Program-made: the position numbers and the translations under genes
Source: Cyanobacteriota bacterium SRBZ.bins.94.201705
Lineage (GTDB): Bacteria > Cyanobacteriota > Cyanobacteriia > Cyanobacteriales > Cyanobacteriaceae
Length of the DNA stretch: 64,000 nucleotides
NCBI GenBank assembly: GCA_030549855.1
Contig: JAUQQP010000044.1
Span: 370,196 to 434,195 of the forward strand
Direction of reading: 5' to 3'
Shown here: piece by piece, positions 57,332 through 64,000 of the stretch
How the letters are laid out: every line of letters starts with the position of its first letter
Numbering within the stretch: the stretch's first letter is position 1
Notes under the pieces: model-generated
What the model saw: the letters and a program-made list of their open reading frames with translations, nothing else
The model's database searches: none
What the model was told of the DNA's origin: nothing

Positions 57332-57533
57332 TTTTCCCTCTTTACCTCTTTCCCTTATTCTTCCATCTTAGCATGTTTTAATCTCTCTGTTTCTTCCTAT
57401 TAGCCCCAGTTATTTCTTTTTGCTGGCCTGTCATGATTAGAGCAAATTTTGCCACCTATTACGGCAATAAGCCAACTTTTACGCCCTACAAAAAAATTCA
57501 GGATTCTTGTTAACAATTGGAGATATAACCAAA

Positions 57534-57556
57534 TAAAAAAACCGCCCAGGAGGCGG
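57534..57556 (-). terminator. hsp20 intrinsic terminator
   Basis: On the - strand CCGCC, loop TCCT and GGGCGG form a stable hairpin (57542-57556) followed by a run of seven T (57535-57541). It lies 19 nt after the hsp20 stop. Confidence 0.88.
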
Positions 57557-57574
57557 CAACAAAAGGCGAGAAAA

Positions 57575-58069
57575 TCAACCTTGTTTGTCAGCAGAATTGG
57601 TTACGGTTTCAGCCTTAGCTTCTACAGTCTTGTCGTCTGAAGCGAGATGGATTTTGACGATTTTGTGTCTGGCTTCTTCAACTTTGGGGAGAGTAAGGGT
57701 TAATACCCCGTCTTTATACTCGGCAGTTACCTTGTCATTTTCAATTTCTACAGGCAAGTCTATATGACGCTCAAACTTGCCATAACTGAATTCTGCAAGG
57801 TAATAGTCACTGTCTTTATCTTCTTCTTGACGGTATTGGCCACTTATAGTAACACCATCACGGGTGACACTAATATCTAAGTCTTTCCTGTCTACACCGG
57901 GAATCCAGAATTTGAGAATAAACTGCTCCCCATTATCCCTCAATTCTGCAGGAGGAGTGAAGAAATAGTCTTCATGCCCATTCCAAGGATAAATTTCTTC
58001 CAGGAGGCGATTGACTTGACGATGCAATGCAGTTATTTCTTGGAAAGGATCAAACCTTACCAATGTCAT
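57575..58069 (-). CDS. hspA: Hsp20 small heat shock protein
   Basis: The 164-residue product is an alpha-crystallin-type holdase. It shows TLVRFDPFQEITALHRQVNRLL at the N-terminus, the core PPAELRDNGEQFILKFWIPGV and DLDISVTRDGVTISGQY, and GVLTLTLPKVEEARHKIVKIHL at the end. The start is ATG 58069, the family-typical begin; the frame is open further upstream but with a non-conserved extension. It is probably heat- and light-induced; the long 5' leader (58070-58120) could fold as a thermosensor, but I cannot show that. Confidence 0.93.
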   Translation of the reverse strand: MTLVRFDPFQEITALHRQVNRLLEEIYPWNGHEDYFFTPPAELRDNGEQFILKFWIPGVDRKDLDISVTRDGVTISGQYRQEEDKDSDYYLAEFSYGKFERHIDLPVEIENDKVTAEYKDGVLTLTLPKVEEARHKIVKIHLASDDKTVEAKAETVTNSADKQG

Positions 58070-58121
58070 ACCCGCCAACACCTCCCTCTGATAATTTATC
58101 CTAGGGCTGCACTTTCTAGTT

Positions 58122-58150
58122 CTATTTTTAGCTTGCCATATTTTCGTCAA
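58122..58150 (-). promoter_or_regulatory. hsp20 promoter candidate
   Basis: On the - strand TTGACG (58150-58145) and AAATAG (58127-58122) are 17 nt apart, about 53 nt before the start codon. No CIRCE inverted repeat is present. Confidence 0.45.
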
Positions 58151-58293
58151 TTTCTAAGGGGAGAAAACCGAAAAAAACAGTAAGGATTCCCGTATCTCTG
58201 TTAACTTTTTTTTCAGTTTTGTCATTATGTTTTAATGTACGTCACTATGTTTTAATATACAAACTAGACCACCATAATAAGGGGGGCCTAGTC

Positions 58294-58416
58294 ATGGATG
58301 TTAAAATACTAATGATGACACTCACAGTACTTTTTGTAGTATCCGCTCTGTTCTTTGGTACTAAAAACGGCTACTACGACACAGAGTACTACGATGGTAA
58401 TGGCACGGCCCATTGA
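58294..58416 (+). CDS. Very small membrane protein, unknown function
   Basis: The 40-residue product has one hydrophobic helix (MMTLTVLFVVSALFFGT) and a polar tail with TKNGYYDTEYYDGNG. AGGGGGG lies close before the ATG. An in-frame TTG at 58219 adds a non-hydrophobic leader and is rejected. I recall related short cyanobacterial proteins of this type but cannot name a function. It ends 12 nt before the beta-CASP gene, so the two are probably co-transcribed. Confidence 0.62.
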   Translation: MDVKILMMTLTVLFVVSALFFGTKNGYYDTEYYDGNGTAH

Positions 58417-58428
58417 GCAAATGTCCTT

Positions 58429-60081
58429 ATGAGTAAAAGGCAGGAGGGTTTTTCTACCTCGGAAATTACCTTTTCTTGCTATCCCTTTGGTGTGGGGAAT
58501 TACACCGAGGGGGTTTGTTTGTTACTGACGGTAGGAAAATACCGCATCTTATTAGACTGTGGTCTTACTGATATTACCCCCTTGTGTGTATCTAGTCAAC
58601 CCCCCGCCGACTGGGTTTTTTGTAGTCATGCCCATGAGGATCATGCCCGTGGTCTGTTAGAATTACGTCGTCGCTATCAAGATTTGCCTATATACACCAG
58701 CGAGGTTACGGCAAAGCTACTCCCCCTCAATTGGTTAACAGAAGGGAGAATACCACAGTTGCCCCCAATAGCAGAAACCTTGCCGTGGCATCACCCCATA
58801 GCCTTGACATCAGACTTGACAGTGGAATTATTCCCAGCAGGACATCTACCTGGGGCCAGTTGTTTTTTGTTTAAATATCATCCTGGGGGGAGAGTGTACA
58901 AAATTTTCTACACCGGCGATTTTTGTCTTTCCCATTTGCAACTGGTGGAGGGTTTGTCTCTAGATAGTCTCAGGGGATTAAATCCAGATGTTCTCATTAT
59001 AGAGGGAAGTTATGGTACTGCCCGTCATCCCCACCGCCGTCACCAAGAAAAACAATTGATGACTAGAATCAAACAAGCCATAGACTCAGGGGTTAGCGTT
59101 ATTCTGCCACTCCCCACTTTTGGTTTAGCCCAAGAGATATTAAAATTATTACGCTCCCACCATGAATTCACCGGCAAAGATTTAGATATTTGGGTAGATG
59201 GAAACATTCCTCTTGCCTGTGATTTATATTTGGAATTACTGGACTATTTTCCTGAAAATGTCCGCAATTTTGCCAAACATCAACCACTTTTTTGGGACGA
59301 AAAAATAAAGCCCAGAATGAGGAGGGTTGCAGATAGAAAAAGAGAAGAAATAATTACAAAACCCTCCATCGTCTTAACGGATAAACTAAGTCATTTAAAA
59401 CTGTACTGTCAGAATCCGGAAATCCCACAAAAGTGGCTGGTTTTAGTGCCCTATCACTCCAAAATATCACAGGCAGGCGAAATAAGAGAAATAAGGGAGA
59501 GAAGTGACCCAGAAAAAGTCATAATCGAAGACTATATTCTAGCAGAGCACAGTGACGGCAGAAATACCACCCAGCTGATACATAACCTTAAACCACAGCA
59601 TATCATATTCGTCCACGGCCTCCCCAATTATCTAGCAGATTTAACCAGTCTGGAAGAGTTACAAAACCGTTACCAACTTCACTCTCCAGAAGCAGGGGTA
59701 AGGGTAGAATTACCTATTGGGGCCCAATTTATTCAACCGAAAATGACACCCCAAACCACTTATGAGGGAGAATTAAACGAAACGGGGGCCTATATTACTA
59801 TAACCTTACCAGAACAGATAAGTAGAGACCCTCGCTGGCAGAATTTTGCTGATACCGGCTTGGTGGAAGCCAGATGGCAGGGGGAAGAATTGGTCATCCG
59901 CGGCTTATCCCAGAGAGAGTTGCTACAACAAAACAGTCTCCTCAAAAGACAACTACACCCAGAATCCTGTGGTAACTGTCGTTATTATCGGGAACAGTAC
60001 TGCTACAATGAAGAATCGCCCCTAAGAGGCTTTAATGTCCCCCCGGACGGTTATTGTCCCTTATTTGAGCCCCGCATATAG
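58429..60081 (+). CDS. MBL-fold beta-CASP-like hydrolase
   Basis: The 550-residue product has a metallo-beta-lactamase domain with SHAHEDHARG (HxHxDH) near residue 66, FPAGHLPGASCFLF and YTGDF. A beta-CASP-like insert with SVILPLPTFGLAQEIL follows, and the motif-C-like HSDGRNTTQLIHNLKPQHIIFVHG. This is the layout of CPSF/RNase J-type RNA nucleases. The last about 60 residues hold five Cys (ESCGNCRYYREQYC and GYCPLF), a possible metal-binding tail not usual for RNase J. Substrate and role are unknown. It follows the 40-residue gene by 12 nt. Confidence 0.84.
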   Translation: MSKRQEGFSTSEITFSCYPFGVGNYTEGVCLLLTVGKYRILLDCGLTDITPLCVSSQPPADWVFCSHAHEDHARGLLELRRRYQDLPIYTSEVTAKLLPLNWLTEGRIPQLPPIAETLPWHHPIALTSDLTVELFPAGHLPGASCFLFKYHPGGRVYKIFYTGDFCLSHLQLVEGLSLDSLRGLNPDVLIIEGSYGTARHPHRRHQEKQLMTRIKQAIDSGVSVILPLPTFGLAQEILKLLRSHHEFTGKDLDIWVDGNIPLACDLYLELLDYFPENVRNFAKHQPLFWDEKIKPRMRRVADRKREEIITKPSIVLTDKLSHLKLYCQNPEIPQKWLVLVPYHSKISQAGEIREIRERSDPEKVIIEDYILAEHSDGRNTTQLIHNLKPQHIIFVHGLPNYLADLTSLEELQNRYQLHSPEAGVRVELPIGAQFIQPKMTPQTTYEGELNETGAYITITLPEQISRDPRWQNFADTGLVEARWQGEELVIRGLSQRELLQQNSLLKRQLHPESCGNCRYYREQYCYNEESPLRGFNVPPDGYCPLFEPRI

Positions 60082-60171
60082 TATATCAGACCATGGTATG
60101 GTTTCCCAGGGCCATTGACAGTCATTATCCATTCTTAGAGTCCAGTCCACACATGGCATGTCCTACTGTGG

Positions 60172-60177
60172 TATAAT
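60172..60177 (+). promoter_or_regulatory. -10 box of petG
   Basis: TATAAT at 60172-60177 lies 34 nt before the petG ATG. No clear -35 box is seen at the right distance. Confidence 0.5.
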
Positions 60178-60211
60178 CACTGTCGGAAAGATAGGAAAGC
60201 ATTTAGATATA

Positions 60212-60328
60212 ATGGTTGAACCTCTACTGTTGGGCATTGTACTGGGGTTGATTCCCGTTACCCTAATTGGCTTGTTTTTCTCCGCCTATCGTCAATACCG
60301 ACGCACCAACCAAATAGGACTAGAATAA
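60212..60328 (+). CDS. petG: Cytochrome b6-f complex subunit 5
   Basis: PetG is a single-helix subunit at the edge of the cytochrome b6-f complex, needed for its stability. The 38-residue product begins [20 protein letters not shown], continues [13 protein letters not shown] and ends GLE, which matches PetG closely in sequence and length. It has its own -10 box and stands alone between the beta-CASP gene and glgA. It is easily missed because it is so short. Confidence 0.93.
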   Translation: MVEPLLLGIVLGLIPVTLIGLFFSAYRQYRRTNQIGLE

Positions 60329-60494
60329 TCCTTCCATCCCCCGGCAAGGTTTCCTCTTTTACTGGGGGATATCCCCGGGGTGTGGCTGTTTCCCAGCCAA
60401 TATAATTATCATAGTTTACAAATCCTGCTACGAAACTAGCCCCCCCAGGGAAGGAGGAGGGAAAGCAATCCGCCTCTGTTAGGGGGGCAACCCA

Positions 60495-61925
60495 CTAGCC
60501 AGCAATAGCAACTAGGGAGGAGGGGTTGTCCTGTTGCCGCAAAAGGGCATTTTTCTGGTCAATGGCCTCCTTGTACATTCTGACGTACTGAAGGGCAGAC
60601 TTGTGCCAACTAAAATCCTGTTTCATACAGCGAATTTGCAATTTACGCCAGTCTTTCTTAAAGCGAAAACCCTCATAGGCCCGAACCATGGTAGTATAAA
60701 AATCTAAGGGGTCATAGCGCTCAAAAAGGTAACCAGTACCCCGTTCACTGTAGGGATGGTAGAAAGAAACAGTGTCTGCTAACCCCCCCGTTTTCCTTAC
60801 TATGGGCACTGCACCATAACGCATGGCAATGAGTTGACTGATGCCACAAGGCTCAAACCGAGAGGGCATGACGAAAGCATCTATACCACTGTAAACCCGT
60901 CGAGAAAGTGCCTCATTGTAGACCAATTGTACCGAAACACGTCCGGGATAACGGTTAGAAATCTCCCACAGTTGAGATTCATAACGACGCTCCCCAGTAC
61001 CCAAGATGATAAACTGAGAATCAGTATAGGTCAAAAAACGGTCTAAAGTCTGAATTACCAAGTCAATGCCCTTTTGTTCCACTAAACGAGACACCATCCC
61101 CAACAAAAACCTATTCCGGTTTACTTCCAAACCCGACTCCTCCTGCAACTTCAGCTTATTGGCCACCCTCCTTTCCAGGGTTTTAATGGAGAAATTCTGT
61201 TCTATGTACTTGTCTGTAGCCGGGTTGTAAACATCTGTATCTAAACCATTGACGATACCCCTTAGTTTACCCTTAATCCAGGATAGAAGATGGTGGAGGC
61301 CTTCGCCATACTCGGGAGTTTGGATTTGGCAGGCATAGGTAGGAGAAACGGTGTTGACAATGTGGGCAAAATGCAAACCAGCCGCCATGGCATTCTCTCC
61401 CTGCATGTAATCAGGACACCATGTAATCCGTTGGAGTATGTCCCGGCCGGGCCCACGATAGGCTAAATTGTGAATAGTCAAAACCGTGGCTACCGAGGGG
61501 TGTCGGTGTAGCCAAACAGGAATCATAGCAGTATGCCAGTCGTGGCAGTGTACTAAATCCGGTTGCCAGTAATGCCAGACAAACTCTGCTGCCCCATTGG
61601 CAAAGAAGGTAAAACGCCAGTATTCATCGTGGTCGCCATATATAATACGACGAGCAAAAGCCGCATGGCCAAGGAGATAAAGGGGGACATTACTGTCAGG
61701 CAACACCGTCTGGTACACCTCAAACTCTTGCCCCATAGCCTTCCCCCGCCAAATAGGTGAGGAGGGAATCTGCAACTTCTCCGGCAAAAAGCCATAATAG
61801 GGAAGGAAAATCCGAACGTCATGCCCCATTCTTCTCAACACCTTAGGCAAGGCACCTACCACATCCCCCATGCCACCCACCTTGGCTACCGGTGCCGCCT
61901 CCGCCGCCACAAACAAAATCTTCAT
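60495..61925 (-). CDS. glgA: Glycogen synthase
   Basis: GlgA extends alpha-1,4-glucan from ADP-glucose. The 476-residue GT5 enzyme begins KILFVAAEAAPVAKVGGMGDV with the ADP-glucose-binding KVGG. It contains HCHDWHTAMIPVWL, LVSRLVEQKGIDLVIQ and RFEPCGISQLIAMRYGAVPIV. The KVGGMGDVVGALPKVL type matches GlgA1 of cyanobacteria rather than GlgA2. The ATG at 61925 is chosen; ten more codons are open upstream but unconserved. It is convergent with petG and divergent from dps. Confidence 0.95.
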   Translation of the reverse strand: MKILFVAAEAAPVAKVGGMGDVVGALPKVLRRMGHDVRIFLPYYGFLPEKLQIPSSPIWRGKAMGQEFEVYQTVLPDSNVPLYLLGHAAFARRIIYGDHDEYWRFTFFANGAAEFVWHYWQPDLVHCHDWHTAMIPVWLHRHPSVATVLTIHNLAYRGPGRDILQRITWCPDYMQGENAMAAGLHFAHIVNTVSPTYACQIQTPEYGEGLHHLLSWIKGKLRGIVNGLDTDVYNPATDKYIEQNFSIKTLERRVANKLKLQEESGLEVNRNRFLLGMVSRLVEQKGIDLVIQTLDRFLTYTDSQFIILGTGERRYESQLWEISNRYPGRVSVQLVYNEALSRRVYSGIDAFVMPSRFEPCGISQLIAMRYGAVPIVRKTGGLADTVSFYHPYSERGTGYLFERYDPLDFYTTMVRAYEGFRFKKDWRKLQIRCMKQDFSWHKSALQYVRMYKEAIDQKNALLRQQDNPSSLVAIAG

Positions 61926-62096
61926 ATTAGTTGACTTAATTCCAATTTCTTGCAAAACACTAAGAAAACTGTCCCATAACCTTCAACAATCTTATTCTAT
62001 TCCGGTCATTTTGGAGATGGGGGGATTTTCTTTTGGCTCTTATGGCGAGAAATAAGGCTATATTGGAAGAAAGTGACGAAAAGGAGTAGGTTAAAA

Positions 62097-62594
62097 GTGA
62101 GTACAAAACTGTATGACAGCAAAATCGACTTAAGTGCGGAAGTAAGGGAAAAAGTAATAGGTATACTAAACGTAACTCTAGCCACTACCATAGACTTGAA
62201 AACCCAAACAAAACAAGCCCACTGGAATGTGAGGGGTACCAACTTCTATTCCCTCCATCAAATGTTTGACCAGATGGCAGGGCAATTGGAAGAATATATA
62301 GACATGGTGGCGGAAAGGGTGACGGCCTTGGGAGGTGTGGCCTTAGGCACCGCCCGTATAGCCTCTCAGAATTCCCTCCTCCCAGAATACCCCTCCGAGA
62401 TTGCCGAAGGACTACAACATGTAGCCGCTCTAGCCGAACGTTATGCCATCTATGCCGCCCATGTGCGAGATGCCATTGTCAAAACCGAGGAGTTAAAAGA
62501 TGTAGACACCGCCGACTTGTACACGGAAATCTCTCGCACTATCGATAAGCATCTTTGGTTTCTAGAAGCCCATTTACACTCTTCTGGCGGCTAA
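62097..62594 (+). CDS. dps: Dps/DpsA-like ferritin
   Basis: Dps proteins form 12-mers that store iron and detoxify peroxide and may bind DNA. The 165-residue product shows TTIDLKTQTKQAHWNVRGTNFYSLHQMFD, the family ferroxidase region (His, Asp, Glu) and a long helix DMVAERVTALGGVALGT. The start is GTG at 62097 with GGAG about ten bases upstream; an upstream GTG (62073) lacks such a site. It is probably induced by oxidative stress or iron, as in relatives. Confidence 0.93.
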   Translation: MSTKLYDSKIDLSAEVREKVIGILNVTLATTIDLKTQTKQAHWNVRGTNFYSLHQMFDQMAGQLEEYIDMVAERVTALGGVALGTARIASQNSLLPEYPSEIAEGLQHVAALAERYAIYAAHVRDAIVKTEELKDVDTADLYTEISRTIDKHLWFLEAHLHSSGG

Positions 62595-62680
62595 CTCTAA
62601 TTCCCCCTGTCATGACAAGAAGGTAACCCCGCGGGGGCTGTTAACATATAAACTGTCCACACTAGCAACAGGATAAGCTA

Positions 62681-63454
62681 ATGCACCCGCAAAATGACCC
62701 CTCCCTGTGGCAGTGGCAACAGACAGACAGGGGGCGTTATCTGACTTGTAGTTTGTTGGCCAAATGGCCTCATGGCTTTTTCACCTCCCATTTTCAAGGC
62801 TGTCACCCCCGGCAACTAGTACAATACCTCCACCCCCAAGCCAAGGTTTACTGGCTAAAGCAAATCCACAGCAATATCATTGTTACTACCAGCCAGATGG
62901 ACTCTTGTGAAACACAATTAGAGGGGGATGGCATTATCACCGAATCCCCCCTCCAGTCAGTATGGTGTGCCAGTGCAGACTGTACCCCTGTACTAATTGC
63001 CTCCCCCGACACTGGCAGAGTCATGGCGATTCATTCCGGCTGGCGGGGTAGTGCCAAGGAAATTGTGCCTAAAGCCATATCCTTGATGACATCTTTGGGT
63101 TGTAAAAAAGAAAATCTCCTCTTTGCCCTTGGCCCGGCTATCCATGGTAAAGTTTATCAAGTAGATGAAAACGTGGCTCTTGAGGTGTTAAAAACTGTTA
63201 TAAAAAATAGCTCCTCTTCTGCCGAAATTCTCCAAATTGCCTACGAAAATCAACTAGCCTACCCCGACTCCCTACCAGGAAAAGTAAGACTACACGTCAG
63301 TGCCGTTATTTGTCAGCAGATTCTACAACAAGGTATTGATTCCTCCCAAATTGCCATGGCCCCTTATTGTACCTATCAGGATGCCTCTGACTTTTTTTCC
63401 TATCGTCGCAGTGGGGAAAAAAAAGTACAGTACAGTGGTATCGTCTCTATCTAA
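62681..63454 (+). CDS. pgeF: Peptidoglycan editing factor PgeF (laccase-domain)
   Basis: PgeF (YfiH, DUF152) is a multicopper-oxidase-like enzyme that removes wrongly placed L-Ser from peptidoglycan precursors in E. coli. The 257-residue product has HPQAKVYWLKQIHSN, WCASADCTPVLIASPDTGRVMAIHSGWRGSAKEIV with the metal-binding Cys and His, and LGPAIHGKVYQVDE. Length is typical. It follows dps by 86 nt and precedes rpaA on the same strand. Confidence 0.9.
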   Translation: MHPQNDPSLWQWQQTDRGRYLTCSLLAKWPHGFFTSHFQGCHPRQLVQYLHPQAKVYWLKQIHSNIIVTTSQMDSCETQLEGDGIITESPLQSVWCASADCTPVLIASPDTGRVMAIHSGWRGSAKEIVPKAISLMTSLGCKKENLLFALGPAIHGKVYQVDENVALEVLKTVIKNSSSSAEILQIAYENQLAYPDSLPGKVRLHVSAVICQQILQQGIDSSQIAMAPYCTYQDASDFFSYRRSGEKKVQYSGIVSI

Positions 63455-63541
63455 TCCACATTTTTACAAAGGTGGGGAGATGGTTGTTCAATTATTAGTT
63501 ACAAATGGTAAATAAATGTCTTCATAATCAGAAATATTGCG

Positions 63542-63547
63542 TATAAT
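63542..63547 (+). promoter_or_regulatory. -10 box upstream of rpaA
   Basis: TATAAT at 63542-63547 lies 67 nt before the rpaA ATG in a very AT-rich stretch. The -35 region is weak. Confidence 0.45.
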
Positions 63548-63614
63548 TGTAAATAAAAAAAGTAAGACAAACTAAAAAAAAATTAACCTATTAACCATCA
63601 GCAGTGGGCGGATA

Positions 63615-64000
63615 ATGTCTCGAATACTAGTAATAGATGACGATCCAGCTATCACCGAATTGGTATCCATCAACCTGGAAATGGCTGGCTATACCCCTAT
63701 TCAAGCGGAAGACGGCATTAAAGGACAGGCACTAGCAGTACAAACCCAACCCGACTTAATCATTTTAGACATAATGTTACCAAAGGTAGACGGACTGACA
63801 GTATGTCAAAGATTGCGAAGAGACGAAAGGACTGCCCATATCCCAGTCTTAATGTTAACAGCCCTAGGACAAACACAAGACAAGGTGGAGGGATTCAATG
63901 CCGGTGCCGACGATTACCTTACCAAGCCCTTTGAAATAGAGGAGATGCTGGCAAGGGTAAAGGCACTTCTACGTCGCAGCGACAGGAGTCCACATCCCCC
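63615..64000 (+). CDS. rpaA: RpaA-type response regulator (partial)
   Basis: RpaA is the OmpR-type output regulator of the cyanobacterial circadian clock and acts with SasA. The 128 residues inside the window are a full receiver domain: acidic pocket DDD after SRILVI, phosphorylation Asp in LIILDIMLP, Thr in LMLTALGQ and Lys in [14 protein letters not shown]. The run [20 protein letters not shown] and the [11 protein letters not shown] segment match RpaA as I recall it; RpaB and ManR differ there. The DNA-binding half lies beyond the window end. Confidence 0.85.
   Translation, partial: MSRILVIDDDPAITELVSINLEMAGYTPIQAEDGIKGQALAVQTQPDLIILDIMLPKVDGLTVCQRLRRDERTAHIPVLMLTALGQTQDKVEGFNAGADDYLTKPFEIEEMLARVKALLRRSDRSPHP

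Noticed and set aside
58070-58218. CIRCE element upstream of hsp20
   Set aside because: No TTAGCACTC-N9-GAGTGCTAA-like inverted repeat is found; only a sigma-70-type promoter is suggested.

Overview
This 64 kb window is chromosomal DNA from a cyanobacterium. The evidence is direct: photosystem I core genes psaA and psaB, allophycocyanin apcF, petG, ndhL with its DUF3007 partner, the start of an rpaA-type response regulator, and a SpkB-type kinase. The lineage cannot be named safely. The base composition is moderate, runs of C are frequent, and I saw only one copy of the cyanobacterial HIP1 octamer. Most genes are housekeeping genes in short co-oriented runs of one to four, which is usual for cyanobacteria.

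Layout. 0.3-5 kb: leuA, gmk, ndhL-DUF3007-trpA and a small conserved gene. 5-8.1 kb: a decayed surface-glycan region with a frameshifted two-domain glycosyltransferase, further remnants and a broken FkbM methyltransferase. 8.2-14.1 kb: a RecB-like nuclease, an alpha/beta hydrolase, an RNase D-like exonuclease, a lipoate ligase-like protein, smpB and cbiT. 14.2-20.6 kb: a metal-transport block with FeoB split into two reading frames, a transposase-like HTH remnant, FeoA, two small membrane proteins, an HMA2 protein and an unusual P-type ATPase without the CPx motif. 20.6-28.7 kb: argC, spkB, a PhzF-family protein, a Bax-inhibitor-like protein, ilvH, a Deg protease, apcF and ldcA. 29-33.8 kb: psaA and psaB, with two large inverted repeats between them. 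33.9-36.1 kb: a MotA/MotB-like pair resembling ZorA and ZorB of the Zorya antiphage system, without any Zorya effector gene. 36.1-45.4 kb: hemF, a CPA antiporter, a solitary dndE, a photolyase, ilvB with a C-terminal zinc ribbon, cobA, hemD and a beta-propeller lipoprotein. 45.6-57.3 kb: a Wzc-type tyrosine kinase, argH, a comB homologue, pmbA, nnr, pfkA and a D,D-carboxypeptidase that overlaps pfkA tail to tail, then an SDR. 57.6-64 kb: hsp20, two very small membrane-protein genes (one is petG), a beta-CASP nuclease, glgA, dps, pgeF and rpaA (cut by the window end).

How they work together. Tetrapyrrole genes (hemD, cobA, cbiT, hemF) supply haem, bilin, chlorophyll and corrinoid precursors for the photosystem and phycobilisome proteins. 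leuA, ilvB and ilvH cover branched-chain amino acids, and argC and argH cover arginine. The most unusual parts are the orphan ZorAB-like motor pair, the ATPase/HMA2/DUF5132/FeoA cluster, the solitary dndE, the zinc-ribbon tail of IlvB, a pair of related intergenic elements at 53.8 and 56.4 kb, and the eroding glycan locus. No tRNA, rRNA or CRISPR array was recognised.
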